Assembly (NCBI RefSeq): GCF_001428895.1
Contig: NZ_LMJA01000012.1
Coordinates: 125,313-189,312 of the forward strand
Reading direction: 5' to 3'
DNA length: 64,000 bases
From: Mycobacterium sp. Root265
GTDB lineage: Bacteria > Actinomycetota > Actinomycetes > Mycobacteriales > Mycobacteriaceae
A model generated the notes under the pieces. That model saw only the letters and a program-made list of their open reading frames with translations. It searched no databases and was not told the DNA's origin. The translations under genes and the position numbers were made by a program. Positions 8,588-17,969 of the stretch are shown here, in pieces. Position 1 is the first letter of the stretch. Each line of letters begins with the position of its first letter.

Positions 8588-11500
8588 CTACGCGACGGGC
8601 TGCGGTGTCTCCGCCTGCGCCAACGCCAGCACTTCCTCGGCCGACGGTGGGCTGGGCGCGTGATAGGACAGGCACCACGGCGCGACGACGCGGTGGAATG
8701 CCTCCCCCTCGGTGGCGACGTAGAAGTTCCCGGCCCGCAGGCGGCTGATGTCGGGCACCAATCCGCCCTTGGCCCTGGCCATTTCCTCGGCGGTGCCGAT
8801 CTGCACCGGCGAGTTCAGCAGCCCGTAGAACTGGGTGGTCGCGTTGCCCGGGATCTGGTTGTGCAGGCCCTTCGGGGACTGGGTGGCGAACACCAGGCCC
8901 AGGCCGTACTTGCGGGCCTGCGAGGCCAACGCCAGCGTGCTGCGGGTGCTGGCCGTGGTGCCGCGCGACGGCGCGAGGGTCTGCGCCTCGTCCATCACCA
9001 GCAGCCCGCCCAGCGGCCGGTCCCCCGCCGGGTTGCGTTTGATCCAGGCAAACAACGCCATCTGCAGCTGGTTGACGAAGCCCTGGCGTTGCTCGTCGGA
9101 TTGCAGGCCGATCATGCTGATCACCGACACCCGGGCGCGTTTGCCGTCGGAGGGGGTGAGCAGCACGCCGGGGTCGACGGGCTGTCCGGCGCCGCCGAAC
9201 ATGGGGTCGTTGACCATCGCGGCGCGCAGGTCCTGGGCCATATCGGCGGCGATACGACGGCCGTCGGCCAGGTTGCTGACATCGTCGGGCAGGTCGGCGA
9301 GCATGTCGATGAACCCGTCCAGCGTCGGCGCGGGTTGACGGCCGTACTGCTGCAACGCTTCCCGCAGCACCGCGCGGGACCGGTTGGCCTTCTGCGTCTG
9401 CCCGGCGATCAGCGCGCGGGGTTCCAGGGCGGCGCAGGCCGATTCGACGGCGTCGTTGTACTCGTCGCGGTCATCGACGACGCTCGGGAAGTCGGGCAGC
9501 GGCTGGAATGCCAGCGGGCGGCCGTTGGAGCGGCGCGGGGTCCAGATGACGACCTCGGTGTTGTGCAGATAATCCTGGGCGCGGGCATCGTCGGAGCGCC
9601 GCCACCCACTGGGCAGCTCCGGCCAGGCACTGCCGAGGCGGGACAGGTCGTTGTTGGGGTCGAGCACGATCGAGGACACCCCGCGCAGCGCGCATTCCTC
9701 GACCAGGCGGCGGATCAGCACTGTCTTGCCCGATCCTGAGCCGGCGAAGATGGCAATGTGCTTGCGCAGCAACGCCAGATCGACCGCGACGGTCTCGTCG
9801 GTGTGCAGGTCGATGCCGAGCGGGATCTGGGTGTCGGACACCTGGGTTTCCGGCAACGGCTCCGCTTCGGGCTCCGGCACCGGCTGCTCAGTGACCGCGG
9901 CGGCGGGCGCCTCGAATTCCAGCGCCTCCTGCAGCAGCACGATGCCGTGGGCGGGCCGGCGTTCGCGCAGCCAGTCCGTCAAGCCGTGCACGTCCTCGGC
10001 GATCAGGTCGCGCAGCGCGGCCATGGTGCGGATGTCGTTGTCCGACAACGCCAGGGTGCGCCCACCGGCGGCCTTGACCTCGTCGATCAGGTTCTGCGTC
10101 TTGGGTCCGCTCGGCCAGGGATGGTTGCGCAGCAGGAACAGTCCGCGCCGGTCCGATCCGGAGCCCAGACCCGTTGCGGCGTAGGTCTTCTTGATGCGGT
10201 TCTGGGCGGCGACGGCGTTGGTGGCGCCGACCGCGCGGAACGCCCAGTGCCGTTCGTCGTCGGTGGCCGAGTCGATGGTCTGGCGTAGCCGGGCGTGCAG
10301 CACCACGTGCGAGCCGGGCGGCGGGTCGCATTTGTAGGACTGGTCATCGCCGTGTTCGACGATCCACGCCGTCAGCGCGGCGTTGAGCAGCGCGGGTACC
10401 GCGGTGTCCTCGCCGTCCGGGTCCAGGGCGGCGGCGGTGACCGCGCGGCTGCGGTATTCGGCGAAGCGGCGGTCGATATCGTGGTCGACCGGTACTTCGT
10501 TGTCGGGCTTCGGATCCGACGGTTTGGGGACCGCCCCGAAGCGGGAGATCTCGATGACCTCGCGGCGCAGCAGGCAGTCGCGGACGTGTTTGTCGGCGCG
10601 GATCAGCAGCTGGCGCGGCGTGTGCCCGGCGGCCCCGTCGAAGGCCGCGGGCAGGATCGGCCAGCTCGGATACGGCGGCGTGAACCCGACCGAGGCGTAG
10701 CTGGCGGCGAACCGGCGTTCCAGGATGGCGCGGCCGATATCGGCGCTGGGCAGCGGCGCCAGCGGTGCGGTGACCCGGAACCGGTCGGACACACTCGCGG
10801 TGGCGCGGTCGCGGATGCGTTCCCACGCCGAGGGCAGGCAGGCCACCACCGCGACGGTGCGCCGCATGGACTGGCGCAGCGACATCAGCCCGTGGGCGAC
10901 CTGCTCGAGCACGCCGTCGGCGTCGGGTCCGGCCTCGTCGGTGCGCGTCGAGGTCTGCGCGAGCAGGGTGTCGATCTGGTCCAGCGCCAGCACCGCGGGT
11001 CCGGCGAGTGCGGTCAGCCGGGCGATATCGCGCACGCACTGCTGCGCGGACGGGCTGGTGCCGCGCAGCCGCCAGGCCTGACGGTCTTCGGCGCCGACTT
11101 CCTCGCTGGCCTGCAGGTAGGCGTCACCGATATCGCGGGCGCCAAGATCGTTGGCGGCCAACAACACCAGGGCGCGCAGGGTCTGGTGGCAGTCGCGAAC
11201 GTCGGGGCGCGCCTTGGCCAGGGTGTTGACGAAGTCGTCGAGCACCTCGGGTTCAAGGTCTTCGTCGCCGATGATGGCGCGGCGGTCGGCGCGGGAGACG
11301 TGCGCGATGGAGGACAGCTCCCACAGCAGGTCCTTGAGCTGGGTCTCGCGGTTCTCGCCGGGGCGGCCGAGGCTTTCCAGGACGCCGCTGCGCACCGATT
11401 CCCAGAAGCTGGCGGCGTCGAGCAGTTCGACGACGAAGAAGAACCCGCCGCTTTCCTGGACGCGTTCGCGGATCTGGCCGAGCAGGTGGGTCTTGCCCGA

Positions 11501-11701
11501 GCCGGCCTGCCCGCGGATCGCGACGCCCAGCGGGGCTGTGTCGGGGTCGCGCAGCGCGTCGCCGAACGCGTCCATGACGTCCTCGATGGCGCGCTCGTTG
11601 AGGCCGTCCACGTGGGTGGCCTGCGGGCGCCACAGATCGTCACTGGTGGGCGCCCAGGTGAGGCGAAGCGCGGCGAGCGCGTCGCGATGTGCATCCTGCA
11701 T
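8588..11701 (-). CDS. Dual P-loop ATPase: AAA-type N-half plus HerA/FtsK-like C-half
   Basis: 1037-aa cytosolic protein with two complete nucleotide-binding units. The first Walker A is GQAGSGKTH (about 64-72) in an AAA-like domain, with LALDQIDTLL as its Walker B. After a helical/winged region and a Pro/Glu-rich linker comes a second Walker A, GSGSGKTVLIRRL (about 650). Its Walker B is LLVMDEAQTLAPSRG (about 904), followed by the FATQSPKG sensor segment. The second half is typical of DUF87/HerA-FtsK DNA-translocating ATPases. It starts at ATG 11701 sharing one base with the upstream stop (TAATG). The operon also has a winged-helix gene, a DUF7159-like gene and a macro-domain gene. Function is not established; DNA translocation or loading is the likely activity. 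Confidence 0.8.
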   Translation of the reverse strand: MQDAHRDALAALRLTWAPTSDDLWRPQATHVDGLNERAIEDVMDAFGDALRDPDTAPLGVAIRGQAGSGKTHLLGQIRERVQESGGFFFVVELLDAASFWESVRSGVLESLGRPGENRETQLKDLLWELSSIAHVSRADRRAIIGDEDLEPEVLDDFVNTLAKARPDVRDCHQTLRALVLLAANDLGARDIGDAYLQASEEVGAEDRQAWRLRGTSPSAQQCVRDIARLTALAGPAVLALDQIDTLLAQTSTRTDEAGPDADGVLEQVAHGLMSLRQSMRRTVAVVACLPSAWERIRDRATASVSDRFRVTAPLAPLPSADIGRAILERRFAASYASVGFTPPYPSWPILPAAFDGAAGHTPRQLLIRADKHVRDCLLRREVIEISRFGAVPKPSDPKPDNEVPVDHDIDRRFAEYRSRAVTAAALDPDGEDTAVPALLNAALTAWIVEHGDDQSYKCDPPPGSHVVLHARLRQTIDSATDDERHWAFRAVGATNAVAAQNRIKKTYAATGLGSGSDRRGLFLLRNHPWPSGPKTQNLIDEVKAAGGRTLALSDNDIRTMAALRDLIAEDVHGLTDWLRERRPAHGIVLLQEALEFEAPAAAVTEQPVPEPEAEPLPETQVSDTQIPLGIDLHTDETVAVDLALLRKHIAIFAGSGSGKTVLIRRLVEECALRGVSSIVLDPNNDLSRLGSAWPELPSGWRRSDDARAQDYLHNTEVVIWTPRRSNGRPLAFQPLPDFPSVVDDRDEYNDAVESACAALEPRALIAGQTQKANRSRAVLREALQQYGRQPAPTLDGFIDMLADLPDDVSNLADGRRIAADMAQDLRAAMVNDPMFGGAGQPVDPGVLLTPSDGKRARVSVISMIGLQSDEQRQGFVNQLQMALFAWIKRNPAGDRPLGGLLVMDEAQTLAPSRGTTASTRSTLALASQARKYGLGLVFATQSPKGLHNQIPGNATTQFYGLLNSPVQIGTAEEMARAKGGLVPDISRLRAGNFYVATEGEAFHRVVAPWCLSYHAPSPPSAEEVLALAQAETPQPVA

Positions 11702-12318
11702 TAGCTCTCGATGCTAATCAGATGCTTGGCCTGATTGCCGACTTCCAGCGCGGCGGCGCGGTCTGCCGGGGTGAGGACCTTCTGGTTTTCCTCGGGAATG
11801 AGGCTGATGGCGCCGGTGCGGTACAGCTCGCCGAGCGCGTCGTCGATGTCGGTGCGGGGCAGGTCATCGAGGTGTCCGCGCAGTGTCGTCAGCGCGACCC
11901 AGGCGCCGGGGCGGGCGGTGAGCGCGGTGTAGGCGTCGCGTATCCGGTCGGCGGGGCGGCTCGGCGTGTCGGGCCAGAAGACGTCGGCCAGGCTCAGGTC
12001 CGCGCGCTGCAGGTAGCGCTGGAAGCCGTTGAGGACGGTGGCCAGGGTCTTGGCGGGCCCGGTGGCGCCTGCGGGCGGGCCGGCGCTCAGGATGTCGCGG
12101 CACACCCGCCAGCCGCGGTCGGTGAGCTCGTGCACGAAACGGCCACCGGTGCGGTCGGATTCGATCAGTCCGAGGCTATTGAGCTTGTCGCGACCGGTTT
12201 TCTCCAGCCGGGGGCCGAGCGCGATCAGTTCGGGGTTGGGCACCGGGCGGGATTCGGCCATCAGGACCAGCAGCACAGCGCGCTCGGTGCCGGTCAGGTC
12301 TGCCGGGGTGACACTCAC
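11701..12318 (-). CDS. Winged-helix protein, partner of the HerA-like ATPase
   Basis: 205 aa, no enzyme motif. The N-terminal ~75 residues (TGTERAVLLVLMAESRPVPN, then LEKTGRDKLNSLGLIE) look like a winged-helix fold. The C-terminal half has a second helical repeat (TTLRGHLDDLPRTDIDDAL followed by GELYRTGAISLIPEENQ) that also resembles a winged helix. Start is GTG 12318. The one-base stop/start overlap with the ATPase implies stoichiometric co-translation, so a structural adaptor or DNA-binding subunit is more likely than a free regulator. This is inference from layout. Confidence 0.6.
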   Translation of the reverse strand: MSVTPADLTGTERAVLLVLMAESRPVPNPELIALGPRLEKTGRDKLNSLGLIESDRTGGRFVHELTDRGWRVCRDILSAGPPAGATGPAKTLATVLNGFQRYLQRADLSLADVFWPDTPSRPADRIRDAYTALTARPGAWVALTTLRGHLDDLPRTDIDDALGELYRTGAISLIPEENQKVLTPADRAAALEVGNQAKHLISIES

Positions 12319-12367
12319 GGCTTACAACGTAGCGGGATGTGCGTGGCGCGTCAGAGCGAGCGGGTGG

Positions 12368-13384
12368 TCAGTTGAAGCGGCCGATGATCGGGATGCGGTC
12401 CAGGATGCGGTCACGCAGCCGCGGCTCCTGCACCGCGGGCACCGACGGTTGCAGCGGGGCGGGGGCGGCGGCCGGGGGCGGCAGCGGTGCGGGCGCCGCG
12501 GCCGGCGGTGGTGGTGGCGCCGGGGCGGCTGGGGCGATGTTGAGGGTCCTAGCCATCTCCCGGGACGCGCGCGGCGGTGCCTGGATGAGCGGCGCGGGCG
12601 GCGGGGTGGCTTCCACAGCGGCCACCGGGCGTGGCGGCGGTTCGGGTGCCTCCGGGGCGGTCAGCGCGACCGACAGCGAGACGACGAAGACGACGGCCGC
12701 GGAGCCCGCCGCGACGGCGAGCGCGCCGACCCGGGTGATGCGTTTCTTGGTCTCGGGGGCTTCGGGCGTGTTGGCAGCGAGCGCGGAGGCCAGGGCGGCG
12801 CCGCGGGTGAGCGCGAAGTCGGCTTCCGTGGCGGTGATGACCGGGCGGTCGGTTTCCTCGGCGACGGCGGCGACGAGGTCGTCGGGGTCCTGCGAGCCCA
12901 GGATGTAGACGGCGTCGGGGCTGGGGCGGGCGGCGCGCACGATGGCGCGGACCCGGTCGTTGAGGGTGGCGGCGTCTTCGTGGTCGATGTGCTCGACGTG
13001 GATCTCGAATCCGTCGACGGTGGCGACGACGGCCCCGTCGGGTTCCACGACACAGACGACCAGGAAGTCCTGTCCGGCGATGTCGGCGATACCGCGGGCC
13101 AGGGCTGCGGTGGCCTCGACATCGCGGACGGCGACGACGGGTGCACCGCCGGCGTAGGCGTCGAGGGCCTCGCGGACCTTGACGGCCTCGGATTCGGCGT
13201 CGTGTGACCAGGTGATGCCCACGGCGCGCAGGTCGGCGTCGGCCGGAAGCTCGGCCAGAAAGTCTTCGATGTGGTCGGCGTCCACGACGGCGCGGTCGAT
13301 CGGCTGGCCCTCGCCGGTGGCGCCGTCGACCAGCTCGCCGTGGATGTCCTTTGAAGTCACCGAAAGGCCCAGTACGAGGCTCAT
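12368..13384 (-). CDS. DUF7159-like membrane protein with Hsp70-like N-domain and proline-rich tail
   Basis: 338 aa. The N-terminal ~200 residues begin MSLVLGLSVTSKDIHGELVD and have alternating beta/alpha character with an actin/Hsp70-like look (GLS..., VVCVVEPDGAVVATVDG, AVYILGSQDPDDL). A single membrane helix lies at about 219-242, followed by a Pro/Ala-rich tail (runs of PAPPPPPAA) ending IPIIGRFN. This layout is common in mycobacterial DUF7159 family proteins. The tail would be extracytoplasmic if the N-domain is cytosolic. It is the first gene of the operon, 50 bases before the winged-helix gene. Role unknown. Confidence 0.65.
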   Translation of the reverse strand: MSLVLGLSVTSKDIHGELVDGATGEGQPIDRAVVDADHIEDFLAELPADADLRAVGITWSHDAESEAVKVREALDAYAGGAPVVAVRDVEATAALARGIADIAGQDFLVVCVVEPDGAVVATVDGFEIHVEHIDHEDAATLNDRVRAIVRAARPSPDAVYILGSQDPDDLVAAVAEETDRPVITATEADFALTRGAALASALAANTPEAPETKKRITRVGALAVAAGSAAVVFVVSLSVALTAPEAPEPPPRPVAAVEATPPPAPLIQAPPRASREMARTLNIAPAAPAPPPPPAAAPAPLPPPAAAPAPLQPSVPAVQEPRLRDRILDRIPIIGRFN

Positions 13385-13706
13385 TGGGGTCCCCCTGATC
13401 CGTCGTCCATTGGGGTTGAGGTTACCCGGGTGCGTCGCGAAGTATCCCGGTGAGTTGTTGCGGGGTCACACTGGTCACCCGCGTTGCCGCGAAAAAGACG
13501 GGTCCGCCGGTGCCCACCTATGAGCGACAAATGAGCGACAACTTGATGCTGGGAGCGATCGGGTTGACACACTTTTCGTCCGGAATCGATCACGACACCA
13601 GCTCCGATCGGATGTACAGCAGTTTGAGTGGTGATTGTTCGCACGACCGTCTAACCGGCTTTCGCGAGGAAAACCTCCATGCCTGAAGGCGATGAAACGC
13701 TCTCGG
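13385..13706. other. Intergenic region with dispersed repeat
   Basis: 322 bases between two minus-strand genes. Short open frames on both strands have no protein-like character and I do not call them. It contains the 26-base repeat at 13517-13542 that recurs in inverse orientation at 48210-48235. No clear promoter could be picked for the downstream DUF7159-like operon, which starts at 13384. Confidence 0.5.
13517..13542 (+). repeat. 26-base dispersed repeat, copy 1
   Basis: Begins CCTATGAGCGACAA and is itself a near-tandem of ATGAGCGACAA. The reverse complement of 48210-48235 matches it at 24 of 26 positions. Both copies are intergenic. Confidence 0.6.
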
Positions 13707-14138
13707 TCATGCACCCGGTTCGAACTTCAGCGGTAACGCCTGCTCATCGGCGCCCTGCTCGTGAAGCGCTTCAGACCAGCGCCGATATTCGGCCTCATGG
13801 GTTGCGCCAATCCGCTTGCCTTCGTCCGTGATTCGAAGCCACAGCGTCCACGGCCAGCCCGCGCGGTCGGCAAATGTGTCGATGTAGTCTGCGGATAAGC
13901 GCTCGATAGACTCAGCCAAGTCAGACGTCCACGGCTCGAAATGTGCGCCGTGATAACGCAGGTCACCCGGTTCGGCCAAGCCATCGCGGATCAGCGCAGC
14001 CACAAGCGCCAACGTCTTGCGTTGGACCTCTGCGAGCGGATCCGACACATTCTCGAAGGCGACATGGCGGTGCGCGTCCCAAAGCTTCACCCAGTCGTAC
14101 TGGCCTTCGACAAGGAGCTTCTCGCGCGCAGAAAGCAT
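13707..14138 (-). CDS. Hypothetical protein
   Basis: 143 aa from ATG 14138 (MLSAREKLL), chosen because GAGGG lies 5 bases upstream; an in-frame start further back at 14186 adds 16 residues without a better ribosome site. The protein is acidic and Trp-rich, with WVKLWDAHRHVAFEN, HGAHFEPWTSDLAESIERL and WPWTLWLRITDEGKRIG. The last resembles the wing end of a winged-helix domain, but no DNA-binding motif is certain. Family not recognised. It stands alone between the RNase H gene and the DUF7159 operon. Confidence 0.55.
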   Translation of the reverse strand: MLSAREKLLVEGQYDWVKLWDAHRHVAFENVSDPLAEVQRKTLALVAALIRDGLAEPGDLRYHGAHFEPWTSDLAESIERLSADYIDTFADRAGWPWTLWLRITDEGKRIGATHEAEYRRWSEALHEQGADEQALPLKFEPGA

Positions 14139-14239
14139 CCCGACCCTCGCCTTTCTCGACGTCGAGAGCATAGCGAACAGGCTCAACCCCAGACACGATT
14201 GAGATCACTCGTCGCAGCAAACTTCTGCGAGTTCCGGCG

Positions 14240-15161
14240 TTATGCAGACACCACCGAACTGCGCCGGAATTCTGCGGCGAACCCGTCGGCGATCCCGGCC
14301 GCCCGGCGACGGTATTCGTCAAAGTGCAAGTCCTGGTCGCCGCGCTGATGCCGTGACGCCAGACGCGCCAAGGCATCGGCACCCTCGTTCAGCGGTTCGC
14401 CAGAGTGGCCGGGTGCCCAGCGCACGTCGATCCGTTCCCGATCGACATGGATCTGGCGTCGGGCGGCCTGCAGCGGACCATCCGCCGGGTACTCGACCGG
14501 CACGGTGGTATCGCCGCCCTTCCAGCGGTCCACCATGGCGACGGCGTCCTGGCTGTCGGACACGATCGACAGCCTTCGGCGTGTCAGTTCACACACGGCG
14601 TCACCGATCGCAAGAAGCTCGGAAACCAGGACCGGTTGCCTACCCACCGTGGTGAGCGATGAGCGGTATCCCGCCATGCCGTAATGCCCGGTGCAGGACA
14701 ACCACGCGAAGCCGGCGTGCTTACCGCGCACCGAGCCGTCGGTGGCGACCGTCATCGGTTCCCGATCCACCGGAAGCGACACCACCGGCGCGGACGGGCT
14801 GTGTCGCAGTCGTTCCACCGCGGCGTCCACCAACGGCTGTTCCGAGGTGTCGGGACGTTCGATCCACCAATGGATCTGGTGGGGCTGCCGCCACAGCGGG
14901 CTGCTCCCTTTGAGGTTCACCAGAAACCGCATCCGCAGGTGCTTCCCGTGCTCGGCGCGGATGCGGGCGATGGCCTCCAGCAGCGCGGCCTCCTTGGTGG
15001 GCACGGCGATGAACCCAGACCAGGTCTTCAACTCCCCGATCGCGGCGTAGCGGTAGCCGAAGTCCACTGCGGCGACGGCGATTGCGATCGTCTCGGGGGG
15101 GGCGCGGGCGGGCGAAGGCGAGGTCGACCGGTTTGGGTCGAGCTCGCGGCAGCGGCGCCAT
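14240..15161 (-). pseudogene. RNase H-fold protein with probable one-base frameshift in an 8-G run
   Basis: From ATG 15161, directly after the DUF2510 stop, the reading starts MAPLPRARPKPVDLAFARPR. It then leaves frame at the G run 15095-15102. With one base fewer it continues ETIAIAVAAVDFGYRYAAIG and runs to 14240 (about 306 aa). The C-terminal ~140 residues are RNase HI-like: TVATDGSVRGKHAGFAWL (first Asp), ELLAIGDAV (Glu), SIVSDSQDAVAMV (Asp) and APGHSGEPLNEGADALAR (His, final Asp), so the DEDD site is intact. The N-terminal ~130 residues are an unfamiliar alpha/beta domain. If the frameshift is real, translation could restart internally, for example at GTG 15067. An assembly error in the homopolymer is just as likely. 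Confidence 0.65.
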
Positions 15162-15731
15162 CTACCCGCAATCCGGTGGCAGGTACTGACCATGCACTCC
15201 GCGCGGATCACCCTGTTGGTAGAGCTTGTCCTCATGCTCGGCGCGCTGCGCGAGCATGTCGCGCTGGAACTGCTCGTGGCGCACCTGTTCCTCACGCTGC
15301 TGCGCGCCTTTCAGCGCCCAGAATCCGACACCGGCCAGCACGCCGATCACCGCGAAAACGGCGAGCAGCCAGGGGTGTTGGGCGATCAGACCCATCAGGA
15401 AGAACCCGCCGAACACCGCCAGCGCGATCAGCGGACGCCAGTTCGCGGTGCGCACGGTCGCCCCGGTGCCGGCGACCGCCACCGATGACGATCCTCCCCC
15501 GCCGAAGATGGCGGCCAGGGCCCAGATCGGCAGCCACAGTCCGCAGGTGAACACGGTCAGCACCAGATGCAGACCGTGGCTGGTACCGCCGTTCGATACC
15601 GCGACCGCCACGGCCTGTGCCGGCGGCGCCGGGACAGCAGGCGGGGTGGGCGTGAAGTGCTGGGTCCAGCGGTGGCCGTCGTGATAGCGCTGACCGGCCG
15701 GATCCGGGTACCAACCGGGGTGTGTGCTCAT
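15162..15731 (-). CDS. DUF2510 membrane protein
   Basis: 189 aa. The N-terminus HPGWYPDPAGQRYHDGHRWT is the DUF2510 motif common on actinobacterial membrane proteins. A Pro/Ala linker follows, then three hydrophobic segments (about residues 55-75, 97-115 and 118-138). The tail is Gln/Glu/Arg-rich, probably cytosolic and helical (QREEQVRHEQFQRD). The stop codon abuts the RNase H start, so the two genes are likely co-transcribed. Role unknown. Confidence 0.75.
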   Translation of the reverse strand: MSTHPGWYPDPAGQRYHDGHRWTQHFTPTPPAVPAPPAQAVAVAVSNGGTSHGLHLVLTVFTCGLWLPIWALAAIFGGGGSSSVAVAGTGATVRTANWRPLIALAVFGGFFLMGLIAQHPWLLAVFAVIGVLAGVGFWALKGAQQREEQVRHEQFQRDMLAQRAEHEDKLYQQGDPRGVHGQYLPPDCG

Positions 15732-15820
15732 GGTGTCCTCCGTCGATTCGCTTCGTGCTCAAGCGAGCCGGACAGAATGACAGAGCCCACCGACAAGTTC
15801 GGCTGGGAGCCGCAGGACCG

Positions 15821-16447
15821 TCAGGAGCGACGTCTGGGTCCGTCGAGGTAGTAGCCGATCAGGTACGCGATCGGCGGAAGCAGGAAGACCGGGATGGAGC
15901 TGACGACGATCAGCGCAAGCTGCACCCACCGTCGGCGGGCGATCGGGAAGCCGTCATACGAGTCGATGAACCCGGTACCGGCTAGCAATACGACCGGCAA
16001 TGCCGCAACGCCGAGCGTCGCGCCAGACATCCCCAGCACGAGTGCGCTCACTCCAGCACATACGCTGGCAACCGCCATTAGCCACCACTGCGCGTCGGCG
16101 GTTACCTGGCCGCGGTACGAGTCCGGCGGCGGGATCACCGGAGGCGCGGGACTGCCATCGGGGAGCGGATCAGGTTGAGTTCGAGCGATCCAGAACGAGT
16201 AAATTCGCCCGCCGATTTTGAGATATGAAGTACGGAAGTAGGCAAAACAAGCGGCTGCCGCGAGACAGACGGCCAGCACCACCCCGACCATACGCCAGCC
16301 AGGTTCGATGAATGCGCATGCCATCAACGCTGCTCCGAAAAGCCAACTCGCCCAATATACTCGGCGCTGCCAACGGACATTTGGAATGAAGCCGAGCGTG
16401 CAGAGACCTGCCAGCGCAATCGCGCCTCCGGCACCCAACCAATACAC
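15821..16447 (-). CDS. Multi-pass membrane protein of T7SS cassette 1 (possible immunity protein)
   Basis: 208 aa with about four to five membrane segments. I start it at GTG 16447 (VYWLGAGG) because GGAGGA sits 9 bases upstream. It has the motif TSYLKIGGRIYSFW after the first helices and ends AYLIGYYLDGPRRRS. The product of 45050-45685 shares both landmarks (TSYLRIRGRTFAF and AYFIGYKLG) and the same spacing, so the two are paralogues. Each lies directly downstream of an EspA-like gene with a glycine-zipper C-terminus. That position fits a membrane immunity protein or an export partner; this is inference. Confidence 0.65.
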   Translation of the reverse strand: MYWLGAGGAIALAGLCTLGFIPNVRWQRRVYWASWLFGAALMACAFIEPGWRMVGVVLAVCLAAAACFAYFRTSYLKIGGRIYSFWIARTQPDPLPDGSPAPPVIPPPDSYRGQVTADAQWWLMAVASVCAGVSALVLGMSGATLGVAALPVVLLAGTGFIDSYDGFPIARRRWVQLALIVVSSIPVFLLPPIAYLIGYYLDGPRRRS

Positions 16448-16466
16448 GGGCGGCACTCCTCCGAGA

Positions 16467-17966
16467 TCAGCGATCAAAAGTCGAACCGATCTGTGCACCA
16501 CCGGCTTTAAAGACTTCCCCGAAGATCAGTCCTCCCGTTATTGCTCCAACAAACGCGCCGCCTGGACCCAACGCCAAGCCACCGAGGAATCCGACCCCAG
16601 CGCCGCCACCTGCCCCACCGGCCAGACTGCCGGCTAGGCCACCAAAAGTCTTACCCGGGGCAGCGCCGTTGAGAACGTCGTCGAGTGCAAAAATGGATTC
16701 GCCCGCTATTCCTGCGGCGCCGAGTACTCGTCCGAGGCCCGAAATGGCCTTCAGATCCGCTGTCGAATAACGCTCCCATGGCAGCGAGTGCTTGCCGTCC
16801 GATAGGGCACCGTCCAGTTGCTTGATCTCACTCAAAGGTCCCGCGGTCGCGGCGATATCCCTCAGGGTTGCACCCTGGGCCATAGCTTGAGCAACGTCCG
16901 TAGCGGCACCGCGTGACAATCCTTGATTTTCAAGCCCTTTGACCATCGCATCCATTGCAACAACCCGCGCCTGCGCTTCCTGCTGATCCATCCAGGCGGT
17001 GGCCTCATCTGGAGTCATCGGCGGCATTGTGGGCGTGCCTTGCTCGAGTTGTCGCTGCCATTCCTGTCGCACCAGTGCACGCCGCTGCGGATCGGCGCCG
17101 AGAACAGGGTCGGGAGGTAGGCTCCCCGCGGGCACTCGCGATGTCTGGAAATCGTCCAGTCGCTCACCCGCGAGATTCACCGCCGACGGATCGGACGCCG
17201 GGTTCTGAATGGTGTCGTAGTCACGAAGACGGGCGGCGGCAGCCGCTCGCGCGGGCGTCATCGGACCACCGCCGTTAACCAGAGCAAGATCCGCAGCCCG
17301 TTGTTGGAAGTTGTAGTCGGCCGCTTCCCCTTGCGCAGCGTCGGTACCGCTGACGCCATCGCCGTCGGCCGCATCTACAGCGTCGGGCAAATATCCCGCA
17401 GCACGCATGCTGTCCATTGCGCTCGCCAATTCGGCGGCATACGTGGCACGCGAGTTCCCAATGCTCGAGAGCGCATCACGGACTTCCTGGACAGCCATGT
17501 TCCTCAACGGCGCGATGTTGTTCTCGTCCACGACGACGCCATCCTGCTCGACGGCGGCGGCAATCGCATCGTCGATCCGCTGGAGGCTCGCTTCGAGTTC
17601 TTGGATTGTTGAGTGTGACGACTGCTGGGTCTCGGCCAGCGCGGCCGATATGTTGCCAAGGTCGACCGCTACCCGCGCAAGCTCTTCTTTGTCCAGGTTC
17701 AGCGACGCCGTAGCTCGAGTCACTTCTTCTGAATCGTTGATCGGGTGGCCACCACCGTCCTGGCGGTCCCACGCTGCCTCAAATCGCCGCTTCGCTTCGT
17801 TGAACTCTTGGCTCGTGTCGCCCATGCAGACACCGGCGTCGTGGAAGGCGGTCGCGAGCTCGTTGATCTGGCCGGGCGACCCACTCTGGACGGTATCGTC
17901 AAGCTTCCACGGATCACCACCGGCACGCTCAATCAGGTGTCGAACGTTGAGGTAAGAAAGTTCCAC
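16467..17966 (-). CDS. EspA-like T7SS substrate with glycine-zipper C-terminus, cassette 1
   Basis: 499 aa, GTG start 3 bases after the upstream EspC-like stop. The N-terminal ~200 residues are helical and WXG-like (FEAAWDRQDGGGHPINDSEE, then long coiled-coil-like helices). A middle region with repeated acidic helices follows. The C-terminal ~60 residues are almost all Gly/Ala/hydrophobic with GxxxG spacing (GGLAGSLAGGAGGGAG, then GFLGGLALGPGGAFVG). Such glycine zippers form membrane helices and pores in known LXG toxins of Firmicutes. The protein aligns end to end with the product of 45688-47211 (shared AWDRQDGG.HPINDS, MTPDEATAW-like and GAA...A.AMAQGA segments). Export by an ESX system is predicted from the EspC-like partner; no ESX core genes are in the window. 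Confidence 0.65.
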   Translation of the reverse strand: MELSYLNVRHLIERAGGDPWKLDDTVQSGSPGQINELATAFHDAGVCMGDTSQEFNEAKRRFEAAWDRQDGGGHPINDSEEVTRATASLNLDKEELARVAVDLGNISAALAETQQSSHSTIQELEASLQRIDDAIAAAVEQDGVVVDENNIAPLRNMAVQEVRDALSSIGNSRATYAAELASAMDSMRAAGYLPDAVDAADGDGVSGTDAAQGEAADYNFQQRAADLALVNGGGPMTPARAAAAARLRDYDTIQNPASDPSAVNLAGERLDDFQTSRVPAGSLPPDPVLGADPQRRALVRQEWQRQLEQGTPTMPPMTPDEATAWMDQQEAQARVVAMDAMVKGLENQGLSRGAATDVAQAMAQGATLRDIAATAGPLSEIKQLDGALSDGKHSLPWERYSTADLKAISGLGRVLGAAGIAGESIFALDDVLNGAAPGKTFGGLAGSLAGGAGGGAGVGFLGGLALGPGGAFVGAITGGLIFGEVFKAGGAQIGSTFDR

Positions 17967-17969
17967 GAG

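Noticed and set aside
13381-13686. Short open frames on both strands between the DUF7159-like gene and the next gene
   Set aside because: Composition is Arg/Ser-rich and unlike protein, with no ribosome site; they are probably chance frames in high-GC DNA.
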